Source: Pseudanabaena mucicola FACHB-723 (GTDB lineage: Bacteria > Cyanobacteriota > Cyanobacteriia > Pseudanabaenales > Pseudanabaenaceae). From it: 64,000 bases of DNA. Shown one piece after another: positions 10,414 to 19,823 of the stretch. A program made the translations under genes and the position numbers. The stretch lies in contig NZ_JACJQB010000013.1 of the NCBI RefSeq assembly GCF_014696385.1, positions 18,424 through 82,423 of the forward strand. Direction: 5' to 3'. The first letter of the stretch is position 1, and each line of letters starts with the position of its first letter. Below the pieces are notes generated by a model, which ran no database searches, had not been told where the DNA came from, and worked only from the letters and a program-made list of their open reading frames with translations.

Positions 10414-13400
10414 AGTTATCTACAAAAAATGTTAATACAGTTTCATCAACTCCTCTGAGTTTGAGAGGGTCGCGCTTGTGAATTTCTTCATCTTCGAGAT
10501 AGTCAGCCACCGTTGCCGATACGAGAATGCAATCGGGTTCTGCCGCCGCTTGAATGCGTGAGGCAATATTGACTGTGGGGCCAATCGCTGTGTAATCCGA
10601 TCGTTCTGGGCTGCCAAACATACCGACTACCGCAGTTCCCTGATGGATGCCACAACGAAACCTGACCTTGGGAATGCCTTGGGATTGCCATTGTTCATTG
10701 AGCTTAGACAAAGCTCGTTGCATTTGTTTGGCACTTTGGACGGCGCGATGTACTTGCTCATTGGGGCTGCAATCTTCGGGTGCACCAAACAACGCCATGA
10801 TGCCATCACCCATAAATTTATCGACAGTGCCGCCATTGGCAAAAATCACTTTGCTCATGGTGCTGAGGTACTGATTGAGAAGTTCCGCAACTCTGCGCGA
10901 TCGCAAAGTATTGGCGAGGGGAGTAAACCCAACAATATCGGCAAACAAAACCGTAATCATTTTAGGTTCAGGGCGGAGGTCAAGGCTAAGTTGTCCTGTG
11001 GCGGCTTTGGTAACTAGGCTTGGTGGCAAAAAACGCTTGAGTACCGATTCGGTCAAATAGGAATTGAGCTGGCGAACGCGATGTTCATTAGCCTTAAGCG
11101 CTAACAAGTTGCGGACTTCGGCAACTAATTCGCGATCATTAAAGGGCTTTGATAAATATCCATCTGCGCCGATTTCTGTGCCTTCAATCCGTGACTCTTC
11201 ATTGGCTTTTGCCGTGAGTAAAATAATCGGCGTACCTGATAAATCTGTATCGGCACGGATTAAGGCAATTAAGTCTAGTCCTGACACCTGTGGCATCATT
11301 AAGTCGGTGATGATTAAGTCGGGATGATGTTGTTTGGCTTGAACGTAGCCCTTAGCGCCATTATGTGCAGAAACAACTTGATATCCCGCTTGCTCTAGGA
11401 TGCGGCGCAGATAGTTGCGGAGGTCGTGATTATCATCAATGATTAAAATTTTGTTGCCAGTAATCACCTCTAGCTGATGTTCGGGGCTGGCGATCGCAAT
11501 TTCTTCGAGAGTCTGGTCATCAATATTCAGATCGGCTAACTCGATGTTGGCGTGGGATACTTGCCAGTCCGTGGGTGTATCACTCACTTGCTCAGCAGGT
11601 AAATGTGCGCTGCCAAGAGGAATCGTAATCGTGAAGGTTGTGCCTATGCCATATTCGGAAGTCACCGAAATTGTCCCACCGTGCAGATGCACCAATTCTT
11701 TAACCAGCGCTAGCCCTAGCCCACTGCCTTCATAACTACGATTGACAGAACCCTCAGCTTGGCAGAAGCGATCAAATAGAAAGGGTAGTTGATCTTCCTT
11801 AATGCCGATGCCCGTATCACAAACGCTGAGAATGCAGGTTTTTTGTTCGTTATCGATGGAAATATTCAGGGTGATGCTGCCTTGTCTAGGCGTGAACTTC
11901 ATAGCATTGGATAGCAGGTTATAGATGATTTTGTCGAACTGTTCGATGTCTATATAAATCTCTGGACATTCTTCGCTAAATTCGCTCAATAGCTGAATAT
12001 CTTTGCGATCGCAGTAGGGACGAAAAGACTCGATGGTTTGACTAACAAATTCCACCAGATTACAGGGGCGGAAGCAGGCTTGCATTTTGCCAGCATCAAG
12101 ACGCTGAATATCAAGTAATTGATTAACTAAACGCAGCAGTCGCCGACAGTTACGCAGGGCAATTACGGACTGCTCATAGGGAAGTCCATCATTCTTTTCG
12201 ATCGCAGATTCGAGAGGTCCAATCGTCAGGGTTAGGGGGGTGCGGAATTCGTGGGAGATATTTTGAAAGAACTCTGTTTTTTGGCGATCAAGTTCGAGTA
12301 ATTTTTGGGCTTGTTGTCGGGTGGTCTGAAACAGATTTGCCTGTTGTACAGCAATAGCAGCTTGAATTGCTACCGCTTGCACCAGTGAAATTTCGGCATC
12401 AGTCCATCGCCTTGGCTGCTGATTTTGGCGCATGGAAATGCTTCCAATAATCTTGCCATCCAAGAGCATCGGCACAACGAGGAGCGATCGTGCAGGGGCT
12501 TGCAATGGCAAATCAGCAACGTTCCATTCAGGATTTTTTTGTAAATCGTTAATTGCTACGGGTTGCTTTGAGCTAATCAGCGCTTGGAAGATTGGATTTG
12601 CCGAAATATCGACAAAGGACTGCGGCAAGCTTGAGGTGACGGGATCATTGGGGTCATAGGGGAGATCCATTGGCTCTAATAGATGCAGTCCCACGCAACG
12701 TAAATGATCATCGGTTTCTTTCCATAATGAGAGGGCGCAACTTTCTGCGTTTAAAGTCTCGGCAAGCTGTTGGGTAATTGCGGCAAATGTTTTCTGCGGG
12801 TCGAGGCTAGAGCGAATCGTGCTAGTAATTGTATTGAGAAGCAACTCCCGTTCGGCAAGTTCCTGAATGCGATCATAGGCTCTCGCATGGGAACTGACAA
12901 TCGCAGATTGATTGGCGGCTAGCGTCATTAGGGTTAATTCGTCTTCATTCCATATATGTGGTTGGTCGCAGTGATAGATGGAAAGGATGCCTAGCTGTTC
13001 TTTGTTGACGATCAGGGGTGCGAGGAGAACTGATTTGATATTTGCCTCTGCATAAACTTGACGCTCTGATGGGTCAAGGTGGGGATGACTGGCAACGTCA
13101 CTGATTGCTATGGTTTGTGGCAGCAATGTGAGGGTTTCCGCTAGGTTCGCTAAATTGGCAGTTGGTTCTGCACAGTAAGCGATGTAATCCTCTGATAGTT
13201 CCTCGTTTTCAATGAGGCGCAGCAAAACGATGGAAGCATCATAATCCTTGGCAATTGCCTTGGCAATCGCGGCAATACTATCGCGATAGGGAGTTGTACT
13301 ATCGACGGAAGAGGCGATCGCATTTAAAAGTGATTGTTGCCGTAGGGCATGGCGTAACTCAGCAGTTCGCGATCGCAAAATGTGATGGGTGGCAATCGCT

Positions 13401-13744
13401 TGATTTACTAAATCTTTTAGTTCTATTTCATGCCATGGCTTCTGTACATATCTAAAGGCATTTAATCCTTCAATGGCAGACGATTCTGATTTGACAATCT
13501 GCATGGTATCGGGATATTGTCGCTCGATCTGACGTAAAACTTCAGCATCATTGCCCATGGCTTCTAGATCAACGATGATTACCGATACTTCTCCTTGCTG
13601 ATTGATGATTGTCAAGGCTTCTAGACCACTATGAGCCAACAAAAATTGCCAATTTTCATCACAAGTCTGCACCAACAAGCTCAAGTTATCGGGTTCGTCG
13701 TCGATAACTAATAGTTTCGGTGTGTGGATAGTTGGCGAACCCAT
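10412..13744 (-). CDS. cyaC: CyaC-type hybrid: receiver - GAF - GAF - histidine kinase - receiver - adenylate cyclase
   Basis: 1110-residue soluble signalling protein. Order: receiver 1 (about 10-105; D59, K102, acceptor loop atypical), GAF 1 (about 140-285), GAF 2 (about 305-470), HisKA with phospho-His H498 in NISHEFRTPL, HATPase with N box NLLSNAMKF and G boxes DTGIGI and GSGLGLAL (about 600-712), receiver 2 (about 764-885; D814 in TDLMMP, K866), and a class III nucleotidyl cyclase (about 925-1105). The cyclase has both metal-binding Asp (D936 in FADIVGF, D980 in FMGDG), K976 and T1052 as expected for adenine specificity, and N1059/R1063 for transition-state binding, so it should be an active homodimeric adenylate cyclase. 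The layout matches CyaC of Anabaena/Arthrospira, with two GAF domains as likely input. cAMP in cyanobacteria acts in motility and light or respiration responses. Confidence 0.9.
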   Translation of the reverse strand: MGSPTIHTPKLLVIDDEPDNLSLLVQTCDENWQFLLAHSGLEALTIINQQGEVSVIIVDLEAMGNDAEVLRQIERQYPDTMQIVKSESSAIEGLNAFRYVQKPWHEIELKDLVNQAIATHHILRSRTAELRHALRQQSLLNAIASSVDSTTPYRDSIAAIAKAIAKDYDASIVLLRLIENEELSEDYIAYCAEPTANLANLAETLTLLPQTIAISDVASHPHLDPSERQVYAEANIKSVLLAPLIVNKEQLGILSIYHCDQPHIWNEDELTLMTLAANQSAIVSSHARAYDRIQELAERELLLNTITSTIRSSLDPQKTFAAITQQLAETLNAESCALSLWKETDDHLRCVGLHLLEPMDLPYDPNDPVTSSLPQSFVDISANPIFQALISSKQPVAINDLQKNPEWNVADLPLQAPARSLLVVPMLLDGKIIGSISMRQNQQPRRWTDAEISLVQAVAIQAAIAVQQANLFQTTRQQAQKLLELDRQKTEFFQNISHEFRTPLTLTIGPLESAIEKNDGLPYEQSVIALRNCRRLLRLVNQLLDIQRLDAGKMQACFRPCNLVEFVSQTIESFRPYCDRKDIQLLSEFSEECPEIYIDIEQFDKIIYNLLSNAMKFTPRQGSITLNISIDNEQKTCILSVCDTGIGIKEDQLPFLFDRFCQAEGSVNRSYEGSGLGLALVKELVHLHGGTISVTSEYGIGTTFTITIPLGSAHLPAEQVSDTPTDWQVSHANIELADLNIDDQTLEEIAIASPEHQLEVITGNKILIIDDNHDLRNYLRRILEQAGYQVVSAHNGAKGYVQAKQHHPDLIITDLMMPQVSGLDLIALIRADTDLSGTPIILLTAKANEESRIEGTEIGADGYLSKPFNDRELVAEVRNLLALKANEHRVRQLNSYLTESVLKRFLPPSLVTKAATGQLSLDLRPEPKMITVLFADIVGFTPLANTLRSRRVAELLNQYLSTMSKVIFANGGTVDKFMGDGIMALFGAPEDCSPNEQVHRAVQSAKQMQRALSKLNEQWQSQGIPKVRFRCGIHQGTAVVGMFGSPERSDYTAIGPTVNIASRIQAAAEPDCILVSATVADYLEDEEIHKRDPLKLRGVDETVLTFFVDN

Positions 13745-13849
13745 GTGATTACTTTTGGGTGAAAAGCTTAACTTGGTTTGACAGATGCTTGTTTTGAATC
13801 ATAACCGAGTTTTCCTAACTCTGCCTATTTATGGTGATCAGGAAAAATC

Positions 13850-13933
13850 AAAACCCCAAAAACGAGTTGTGGCACAAAGCGCCACAACTCGTTTTTGGGG
13901 TTTTATGTCCTAACAAGAATGGCGACAGCTATA
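13850..13933. repeat. 24 bp perfect hairpin with AGCTATA terminus, at the end of murE
   Basis: Arms 13850-13873 and 13881-13904 pair perfectly over 24 bp with a 7-base loop. The 3' flank runs through GTCCTAAC to AGCTATA (13927-13933), the terminus of the TATAGCT element family, and stops 3 bp before the murE stop codon. Only one terminus is recognisable. The hairpin can terminate murE transcription on the minus strand. Confidence 0.7.
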
Positions 13934-13936
13934 CGA

Positions 13937-15427
13937 TTATTGGAATCGTTTGGCAAGAGCCACTTGCGCCTCTTCGCGATCATCGAAATGGATCTTCTCG
14001 CGTCCAATAATTTGATAGTCTTCATGCCCTTTACCTGCAATCAAGATTGTGTCGCCTGCCTGTGCATTTGCGATCGCAAGTTGAATGCAGCTACGGCGAT
14101 CTCCTTCAACAATCATCGGTTTATCCCCAATATCGGTTACGACTCCTGCGACGACATCATCCAGAATTCTCTGCGGATCTTCGGTGCGGGGATTGTCGGA
14201 AGTTACATAGACCCGATCGGCGAGTCGGGCGGCGATGCCGCCCATCAATGGGCGCTTAGTGCGATCACGATCGCCACCACAGCCAAAGACACAAATTAAT
14301 TCTCGCTGGGTAAAGGGACGCATTGCCTTGAGTAAATTTTCGAGACTGTCGGGTGTATGGGCATAGTCCACAACCACTGTGACATCTTGGGCATCACTGA
14401 TTTGCACCCGTTCAACGCGCCCAGGGACATTTTTAAATTCGGGTAAACGACTCACCACCTCTGCTAAGTTCATGCCCATATGCAGAGCCGTGGCGATCGC
14501 CGCTAAAATATTTTCGACATTAAAACGTCCGACTAAGGGTGTCGTAAATGCGATCGCACCCTGTGGCGTATGCAATGTTCCTGTCGCACCATTGGGCAAA
14601 TAGGCAAGATTTTCAGTATAAAAATCAGCCTGTGAGTTGCTAATACTGTAAGTCCAGATCGGCTTATCTGTTACCATTTGCGCTAAACGTTGACCAAAAG
14701 TATCATCTAAGTTGATAATTGCCCGACCCTGTAAATAGGTATCAGCGAATAACAAAGCCTTCGCTTGAAAATAATCCTCTAGGTCTTTGTGATAGTCCAA
14801 ATGATCCTGCGTCAAATTGGTAAATACTGCCACTTCAAAGGGACAGCCCAAAACTCGACTTTGGTGCAGGGCATGGGAGCTAACCTCCATCAATCCTGCA
14901 TCACAACCTGCGGCAACCGCTTCCGCGAGCTGCGCCTGCAAGTCCACCGCAAAAGGAGTGGTATGGGTTGCCGTTTGCGAATAGCCAGCCCAACGGGTAT
15001 AGAGAGTCCCAAACAATGCCGATGCATACTGGGTTTGTAATAAAAACTCGATCAAATGCGTGGTGGTGGTTTTGCCATTGGTTCCCGTCACCCCTACCAA
15101 CTTCAACTTCTGAGCAGGATATTCATAAAAAGCCGTCGCAATTTTGCTGCAAGCGATAACTACATCATCCACGGCAATTGCCTTGTTTTTTTCTTGCTCA
15201 GATAAATCCGCAAAAGCCTGATGGGAGATGATCGCTGCCACTGCTCCCTGTGCGATCGCCTGTGGTGCGAATTTGCCCCCATCCACCTGAGTCCCTGTCA
15301 TGCCAATAAACAAATCACCAGCTTGGCAAGATCGCGAATCGGTAATTACACGCTTTACTTCCAGCCCTTCTAGTTCTGGCTGTGAATGTTGATATCCTGC
15401 TGACTCTAGCAATTGTGTTAAACGCAT
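13937..15427 (-). CDS. murE: UDP-N-acetylmuramoyl-L-alanyl-D-glutamate--2,6-diaminopimelate ligase
   Basis: Cytoplasmic Mur ligase adding meso-diaminopimelate to UDP-MurNAc-L-Ala-D-Glu in peptidoglycan synthesis. 496 residues with the usual three domains: N-terminal UDP-binding (about 1-100, TDSRSCQAGDLFIGMTG), central ATPase with P-loop GVTGTNGKTTTTHL (about 112-125) and the carbamylated-Lys region, and C-terminal Rossmann domain. TSDNPRTEDP carries the DNPR signature that selects diaminopimelate over lysine. It lies alone between the cyclase gene and purN on the minus strand. Confidence 0.96.
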   Translation of the reverse strand: MRLTQLLESAGYQHSQPELEGLEVKRVITDSRSCQAGDLFIGMTGTQVDGGKFAPQAIAQGAVAAIISHQAFADLSEQEKNKAIAVDDVVIACSKIATAFYEYPAQKLKLVGVTGTNGKTTTTHLIEFLLQTQYASALFGTLYTRWAGYSQTATHTTPFAVDLQAQLAEAVAAGCDAGLMEVSSHALHQSRVLGCPFEVAVFTNLTQDHLDYHKDLEDYFQAKALLFADTYLQGRAIINLDDTFGQRLAQMVTDKPIWTYSISNSQADFYTENLAYLPNGATGTLHTPQGAIAFTTPLVGRFNVENILAAIATALHMGMNLAEVVSRLPEFKNVPGRVERVQISDAQDVTVVVDYAHTPDSLENLLKAMRPFTQRELICVFGCGGDRDRTKRPLMGGIAARLADRVYVTSDNPRTEDPQRILDDVVAGVVTDIGDKPMIVEGDRRSCIQLAIANAQAGDTILIAGKGHEDYQIIGREKIHFDDREEAQVALAKRFQ

Positions 15428-15541
15428 AATTTCCTCTCACAGCCGCAAAATGTGTCAGAATTCTGGCACAAAATCTTGAGTTATAGCAAAACTTTTTTGC
15501 CTTGGACAAGAACCGAGAGGGTGACTAGCAGCATTGTAAGT

Positions 15542-16195
15542 TCACGTACCTTCTGGCAAAGGTAAAGATAGCTTGAGCCGTAAAGTTTGGCTATATTCTG
15601 CGATCGCAGCAGGATAAATAATATGTTCTTGGACTTGAATCCGTTTTTGTAAATCCTCTAACCTGTCGTCTTCAAACACTGGCACAGCCGCTTGTTTGAG
15701 GATTTTACCGCTATCAACTTCAAGGCTGAGTAAATGCACTGTGCAGCCCGTAATTTTGACCCCATAGTTAAAGGCTTGTTCGATGGCATGGATACCCTTA
15801 AAGCTAGGTAGTAGGCTGGGGTGAATATTGAGAATGCGTTCTGGGAAGGCATCAATTAAAACTTGAGTGACAATCCGCATCCAGCCTGCCATGATCACCA
15901 AATCAATGCTGTAGGTGATGAGAATGTCAATAATGGCGCGATCGAGGTCTTTACGAGACTTGTAATCACGATGATTGACTAAAATTGCAGGAATACCAAA
16001 TTTTTCGGCTCGTTGCTTTACAAAAGCATCTGGCTCATTGTAAATAACCACGGCAATTTTGGCTGCTAGCTGTCCATGGGCAATTGCTTTTGCGATCGCT
16101 TCTAAATTGCTCCCACTGCCAGAGGCAAGCACTGCCAGAGTTGGAATCTGTGTGTTTACAGAGTTAGAGTTGGACAAATCTTCAGACAAAATCAA
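15542..16195 (-). CDS. purN: Phosphoribosylglycinamide formyltransferase
   Basis: Third step of de novo purine synthesis: transfer of formyl from 10-formyl-THF to GAR. 217 residues. Visible features are the nucleotide-binding start LAVLASGSGSNLEAI (about 20-34), VMAGWMRIV, and the catalytic set: Asn/His in ILNIHPSLLPSFKG and the late Asp in HLLSLEVDSGKIL. The N-terminal 18 residues before the first strand are longer than in E. coli PurN; the ATG at 16195 has no obvious competitor. The upstream region is shared with a divergent response-regulator gene. Confidence 0.93.
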   Translation of the reverse strand: MILSEDLSNSNSVNTQIPTLAVLASGSGSNLEAIAKAIAHGQLAAKIAVVIYNEPDAFVKQRAEKFGIPAILVNHRDYKSRKDLDRAIIDILITYSIDLVIMAGWMRIVTQVLIDAFPERILNIHPSLLPSFKGIHAIEQAFNYGVKITGCTVHLLSLEVDSGKILKQAAVPVFEDDRLEDLQKRIQVQEHIIYPAAIAEYSQTLRLKLSLPLPEGT

Positions 16196-16381
16196 AAACC
16201 TGCTGCGGTACTAAAACAACGACGAAATAACAAAAAATGCACTAAATAGCACCAAATCAAGGGTGCAGACATAAGTTTACTACAGCGTTAGACTTGCCTG
16301 ATCTGAATTGATACAATACTAAATTGGTATGAGAAGCTTTGGGCGTGAATTGGACAGCTATGAGCAAGTCATAGGAACAAC

Positions 16382-17572
16382 ATGAAAATATTGCTAGTCG
16401 AAGATGATGAAGCATTGATTACTGGTCTCACCAAAGCTTTGGCAGCCCATCACTATATTGTCGATGTGGTCAAGGATGGGGAAGCGGGTTGGACCTATGG
16501 CTCCACCTTTGAATATGACCTAATCGTTTTAGATATAGTTTTGCCAAATTTAGACGGAATCTCTCTCTGTCAAAGGTTTCGAGCGGAAGGATATACTGTG
16601 CCGATTCTGCTCTTAACTGCTCAAAACAATAGCACCGCTAAGGTGAGCGGATTAGATGCGGGGGCAGATGACTGTGTAGTTAAGCCCTTTGATCTACCCG
16701 AATTAATTGCCCGAATTAGAGCGCTATTACGACGAAGCCATGCCACTTCTTTCCCTTTGCTTGTTTGGGGAGACTTATTGCTCAATCCTAGTACCTGTGA
16801 GGTTTTTTACAATAATCAACTTCTATCGCTGACCAATAAAGAATATGAGCTATTGGAATTGCTATTGCGCGATAGTCAACATTTGCTTAGTGCCGATGAA
16901 ATTCTCGATCGGCTGTGGTCTTCCGATGAATTTCCGTCAGAAGCAACGGTGCGATCGCATATTCGCCGATTGCGCCATAAACTAGTCACAGCAGGTGCGC
17001 CATCAGATTTTGTGGCAACTGTCCATGGACGAGGCTATTACCTCAAAGCTCCCGATATGAATGTGCGCGCTCTTTCGGAAAGTTCTATTTCTATTCATGA
17101 TGAGCATAAATCATCACCACTAAAGCGAGTTATCACTAATATCAATACTATTGGAAGTAATCTTGTTAACTCTCTTGATGCGATTCCCCAAGATATTAAA
17201 GTGATGATCTTGGATGATGATGTGGAATATTTGCGATCGCTACCGAAGTTACTCAAGCCTTGGGGTTTTAAAGTGACCACTTTGGCGGATGCAAGGGACT
17301 TTTGGACGGTCTTGCAATCCATTTTGCCAGATGTACTAATATTGGAAGTGAATATATCTGAAATCAATGGTTTAGAGATTTGTCAAGACCTGAGAAGTAA
17401 ACCTAACTGGCAGCGTTTACCAGTTCTATTTTTGAGTGCGATAACCGATGCCAATACGCAAAATCTTGCCTTTAGTGTCGGAGCCGATGACTATCTCTGT
17501 AAGCCGATGGTCAATATTCACTTAGTAAATCGTATTCATAACCGTTTAAAACGATTCAGTGTTTATAGCTAA
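16382..17572 (+). CDS. OmpR/PhoB-type response regulator with a second, Glu-substituted receiver domain
   Basis: 396 residues: receiver 1 (1-118) with acidic pocket E7-D9, phospho-acceptor D51 in VLDIVLPNLDG and K101; winged-helix DNA-binding domain (about 125-222) with TNKEYELLELLLR and the recognition region ATVRSHIRRLRHKL and HGRGYYL; linker (about 225-270); receiver 2 (about 272-392) with acidic pocket DDD278-280 and K374. In receiver 2 the acceptor position is Glu: LILEVNISEING (E322) aligns with LIVLDIVLPNLDG. Glu can mimic phospho-Asp, so this domain may be locked or act only in dimerisation. The last codons and stop lie inside the left end of a TATAGCT element. It ends 139 bp before pcyA, but a hairpin separates them. 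No kinase gene is adjacent. Confidence 0.88.
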   Translation: MKILLVEDDEALITGLTKALAAHHYIVDVVKDGEAGWTYGSTFEYDLIVLDIVLPNLDGISLCQRFRAEGYTVPILLLTAQNNSTAKVSGLDAGADDCVVKPFDLPELIARIRALLRRSHATSFPLLVWGDLLLNPSTCEVFYNNQLLSLTNKEYELLELLLRDSQHLLSADEILDRLWSSDEFPSEATVRSHIRRLRHKLVTAGAPSDFVATVHGRGYYLKAPDMNVRALSESSISIHDEHKSSPLKRVITNINTIGSNLVNSLDAIPQDIKVMILDDDVEYLRSLPKLLKPWGFKVTTLADARDFWTVLQSILPDVLILEVNISEINGLEICQDLRSKPNWQRLPVLFLSAITDANTQNLAFSVGADDYLCKPMVNIHLVNRIHNRLKRFSVYS

Positions 17573-17662
17573 TATTATTAGGACAAACCAGAATTGAATG
17601 GCGGCGCTCCGCACCGCCATTCAATTCTGGTTTGTGTCTCAGCGTGACTGAATATAGCTATA
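17564..17662. repeat. 99 bp TATAGCT...AGCTATA inverted-repeat element (MITE-like), copy 3
   Basis: TATAGCT at 17564-17570 and AGCTATA at 17656-17662 bound a perfect 22 bp stem (17583-17604 with 17614-17635). Inside each terminus is a GGACA/GAGACA block (read from its own end). The stop codon TAA of the regulator (17570-17572) is supplied by the element end. No ORF. Most similar in plan to the 97 bp copy at 25923. Confidence 0.75.
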
Positions 17663-17711
17663 ACATGTTTAGCATCATCACTTTTTTAATCAAAATATAA
17701 CTGGAAACCGC

Positions 17712-18452
17712 ATGACCCAATTGACACAAACGTCGCTGCGAGAGCAACAATATCCTCTAATTCATAATTTAGCTAACTGTATTGAATCTGTTTGGCAGGA
17801 AAATTTAGAGCTATCTCCCTATCAAGTTCCTGAAGATCTGGGCTATGTGGAAGGAGCTTTAGAAGGTGAGCGTCTAGTCATCGAAAACCATTGCTATAGC
17901 ACGCCGCAATTTCGGAAGCTGCACCTCGAACTTGCTAAGGTTGGTAGTGGTCTGGATATTCTGCACTGTGTGATGTTTCCGAACCCTCAATATGGTATTC
18001 CCATTTTTGGAGCCGATCTTGTGGGCGGACGCGGCAGTATCAGTGCGGCGATCGTAGATCTCTCGCCTGTGCATCCTGAACGCGCTTTACCCCGCAGCTA
18101 TTACGATGCCCTGTCTAATCTCCCTGCGATCGCGTTTGAGCAGACCCGTGAGTTACCTCCATGGGGCGATATATTTTCAGATTTTTGTTTGTTTGTGCGT
18201 CCGATGGGCGAGAGCGAAGAAACTGCATTTTTGCAAAGAGTGCGGGACTTTTTGACTGTACATTGTCAATTGGCAGTGGCTACTGAGCCTTTGACTGCAT
18301 CTCCAGATATCGAGCAAATTCTGGCAGGTCAGCGCAACTATTGCCAAAAGCAACAACAAAACGATAAGACGCGCAGGATTCTGGAAAAGTCCTTTGGTGC
18401 AGAATGGACAGAGCGCTATATGACTACAATGCTCTTTGATTTTGTGGCGTAA
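17712..18452 (+). CDS. pcyA: Phycocyanobilin:ferredoxin oxidoreductase
   Basis: Soluble ferredoxin-dependent bilin reductase making phycocyanobilin from biliverdin IX-alpha by four-electron reduction. 246 residues, normal. The core [20 protein letters not shown] followed by [19 protein letters not shown] is diagnostic. Catalytic residues are present with the spacing known for Synechocystis PcyA: E73, H85 and D102 (equivalent to E76, H88, D105). The chromophore made here is attached to the phycocyanin subunits encoded 0.7 kb downstream on the same strand, though a terminator at 18473 makes separate transcripts likely. Confidence 0.97.
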   Translation: MTQLTQTSLREQQYPLIHNLANCIESVWQENLELSPYQVPEDLGYVEGALEGERLVIENHCYSTPQFRKLHLELAKVGSGLDILHCVMFPNPQYGIPIFGADLVGGRGSISAAIVDLSPVHPERALPRSYYDALSNLPAIAFEQTRELPPWGDIFSDFCLFVRPMGESEETAFLQRVRDFLTVHCQLAVATEPLTASPDIEQILAGQRNYCQKQQQNDKTRRILEKSFGAEWTERYMTTMLFDFVA

Positions 18453-18472
18453 ATTAATCTTGTTACTTATAG

Positions 18473-18507
18473 AAAAAAGAGGAAGTGCGAATCACTTCCT
18501 CTTTTTT
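18473..18507 (+). terminator. Terminator of pcyA
   Basis: Perfect 15 bp stem (18473-18487 with 18493-18507), loop CGAAT, ending in six T; 20 bp after the pcyA stop. Confidence 0.88.
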
Positions 18508-18527
18508 GTGCAAGTTATTTCTACAGC

Positions 18528-18561
18528 CATAGAAGATATTGCGATCGCTATATCTTCTATG
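18528..18561. repeat. 34 bp palindrome centred on HIP1 (GCGATCGC)
   Basis: Two 17 bp arms with a single mismatch pair, built around GCGATCGC at 18541-18548 and extended by AGAAGATAT/ATATCTTCT. It lies between the pcyA terminator and the cpc promoter region. A second, perfect 34 bp HIP1-centred palindrome is at 43276. Confidence 0.7.
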
Positions 18562-19190
18562 CTTCTCTTGATGTGAACTAAACAGTATTTATACTTATCT
18601 AGCTTATTAAAAAAATATTAAAAAGATTCCTTATGAATTGCTTAACATTTGTTTATATTGATTTTGCATTGGCTAGAAATAACCATGAGTAAAAGTTACT
18701 AATTCTATCAATATTTATGATCAGCAATTTCTGTAAAGCAAAAGGTGTAAGAAGTTTAGCTTTGTTATTAATCTTTATATAAAGAAATGGATCTAAATGC
18801 AAAGAATACTTAACAATATTTTGATAGGTACAAATCCCTAAAAAAACTTGCTGGAAGGGGATTATAGCGATTCTAAATATTCTTTACGTAACTTCATATA
18901 CAGTATTTTTAAATTTGCACAAAATCTGCACAAATTAGTTGTTTTAATCGCATTATTCGGAAACGACTAAACTAAAAATGACATCAAAACTTATTTCGGT
19001 TTAGTTCCATTGAGTAAATCAAATTGAAGTTGGGCTTAGTGCTTTATTTGATTTCTTGGCAATGCTACTTAGCTTTATTCGATTTTGATTTGGCTGGTCT
19101 GACTCAAAATCTCAATACAAGTAGTAGCTCGGTTCAGAATGATTTCGCTATTAAAATATACCTTTAAAATTATTAAGGAGATTCTTTAAA

Positions 19191-19709
19191 TGCTAGACGC
19201 TTTTACCAAAGTAGTTGCTCAGGCAGATACTCGCGGAGCTTTTGTAAGTGATTCTCAAATTGATGCTCTCAAGCAATTGGTTGCTGACGGCACAAAGCGC
19301 TTGGATGTTGTTAACCGCATCACCTCCAACTCATCCTCCATCGTTACCGATGCTGCTCGTGCTTTGTTTGAAGAGCAACCTCAATTGATCGCTCCTGGTG
19401 GAAATGCATACACCCACCGTCGTATCGCTGCTTGTATGCGCGATATGGACATCATCCTTCGCTATGTAACCTACGCTGTATTTGCTGGTGATGCTAGTGT
19501 TCTAGAAGATCGTTGCCTCAATGGCTTGCGTGAAACCTACAGCGCTTTGGGCGTACCTGGTGGATCTGTTGCAGTAGGTATCGAAAAAATGAAGGCTGCT
19601 GCGATCGCACTTGCTAACGATCCTAATGGCGTAACTCGTGGTGATTGTAGTGCTCTTATGTCTGAACTAGCTGGCTATTTCGACAAAGCAGCCGCAGCAG
19701 TAGGCTAAT
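19191..19709 (+). CDS. cpcB: Phycocyanin beta subunit
   Basis: Light-harvesting phycobiliprotein of phycobilisome rods. 172 residues, normal. Both chromophore-binding Cys are present, C82 ([11 protein letters not shown]) and C153 ([11 protein letters not shown]), and N72 (PGGNAY) is the Asn that is gamma-methylated in beta subunits. Opening [18 protein letters not shown] is close to known CpcB. It leads the operon cpcB-cpcA-cpcC-cpcC-cpcD; cpcA follows after about 115 bp. Codon use is that of a very highly expressed gene. Confidence 0.97.
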
Positions 19710-19823
19710 CACTCAATAAAATTTTTGTGCAAGCACCTTGCATTAAAACTTTTTGAAATAATTTTCTTTTCTTCCTTTTTCTCTACATTCCAACACAAAT
19801 AATTTTTTAGAGGTACATTGAGC

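Larger units (their letters stand above)
18453..19189 (+). promoter_or_regulatory. 737 bp region upstream of the cpc operon
   Basis: After the pcyA terminator and the HIP1 palindrome, about 620 bp of very AT-rich sequence without any convincing ORF leads to cpcB. Long upstream and leader regions are usual for cpc operons. I cannot place a -10/-35 pair with confidence. AAGGAGA at 19174-19180 is the cpcB ribosome binding site, 11 bases before ATG 19191. Confidence 0.6.

Noticed and set aside
10643..11017. 124-codon open frame opposite the cyclase domain
   Set aside because: Lies fully inside the conserved cyclase coding region; antisense shadow.
13850..13933. tRNA-like cloverleaf at long hairpins
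   Set aside because: Single stem of 24 bp; no anticodon arm, T-loop or CCA. No tRNA was found anywhere in the window.
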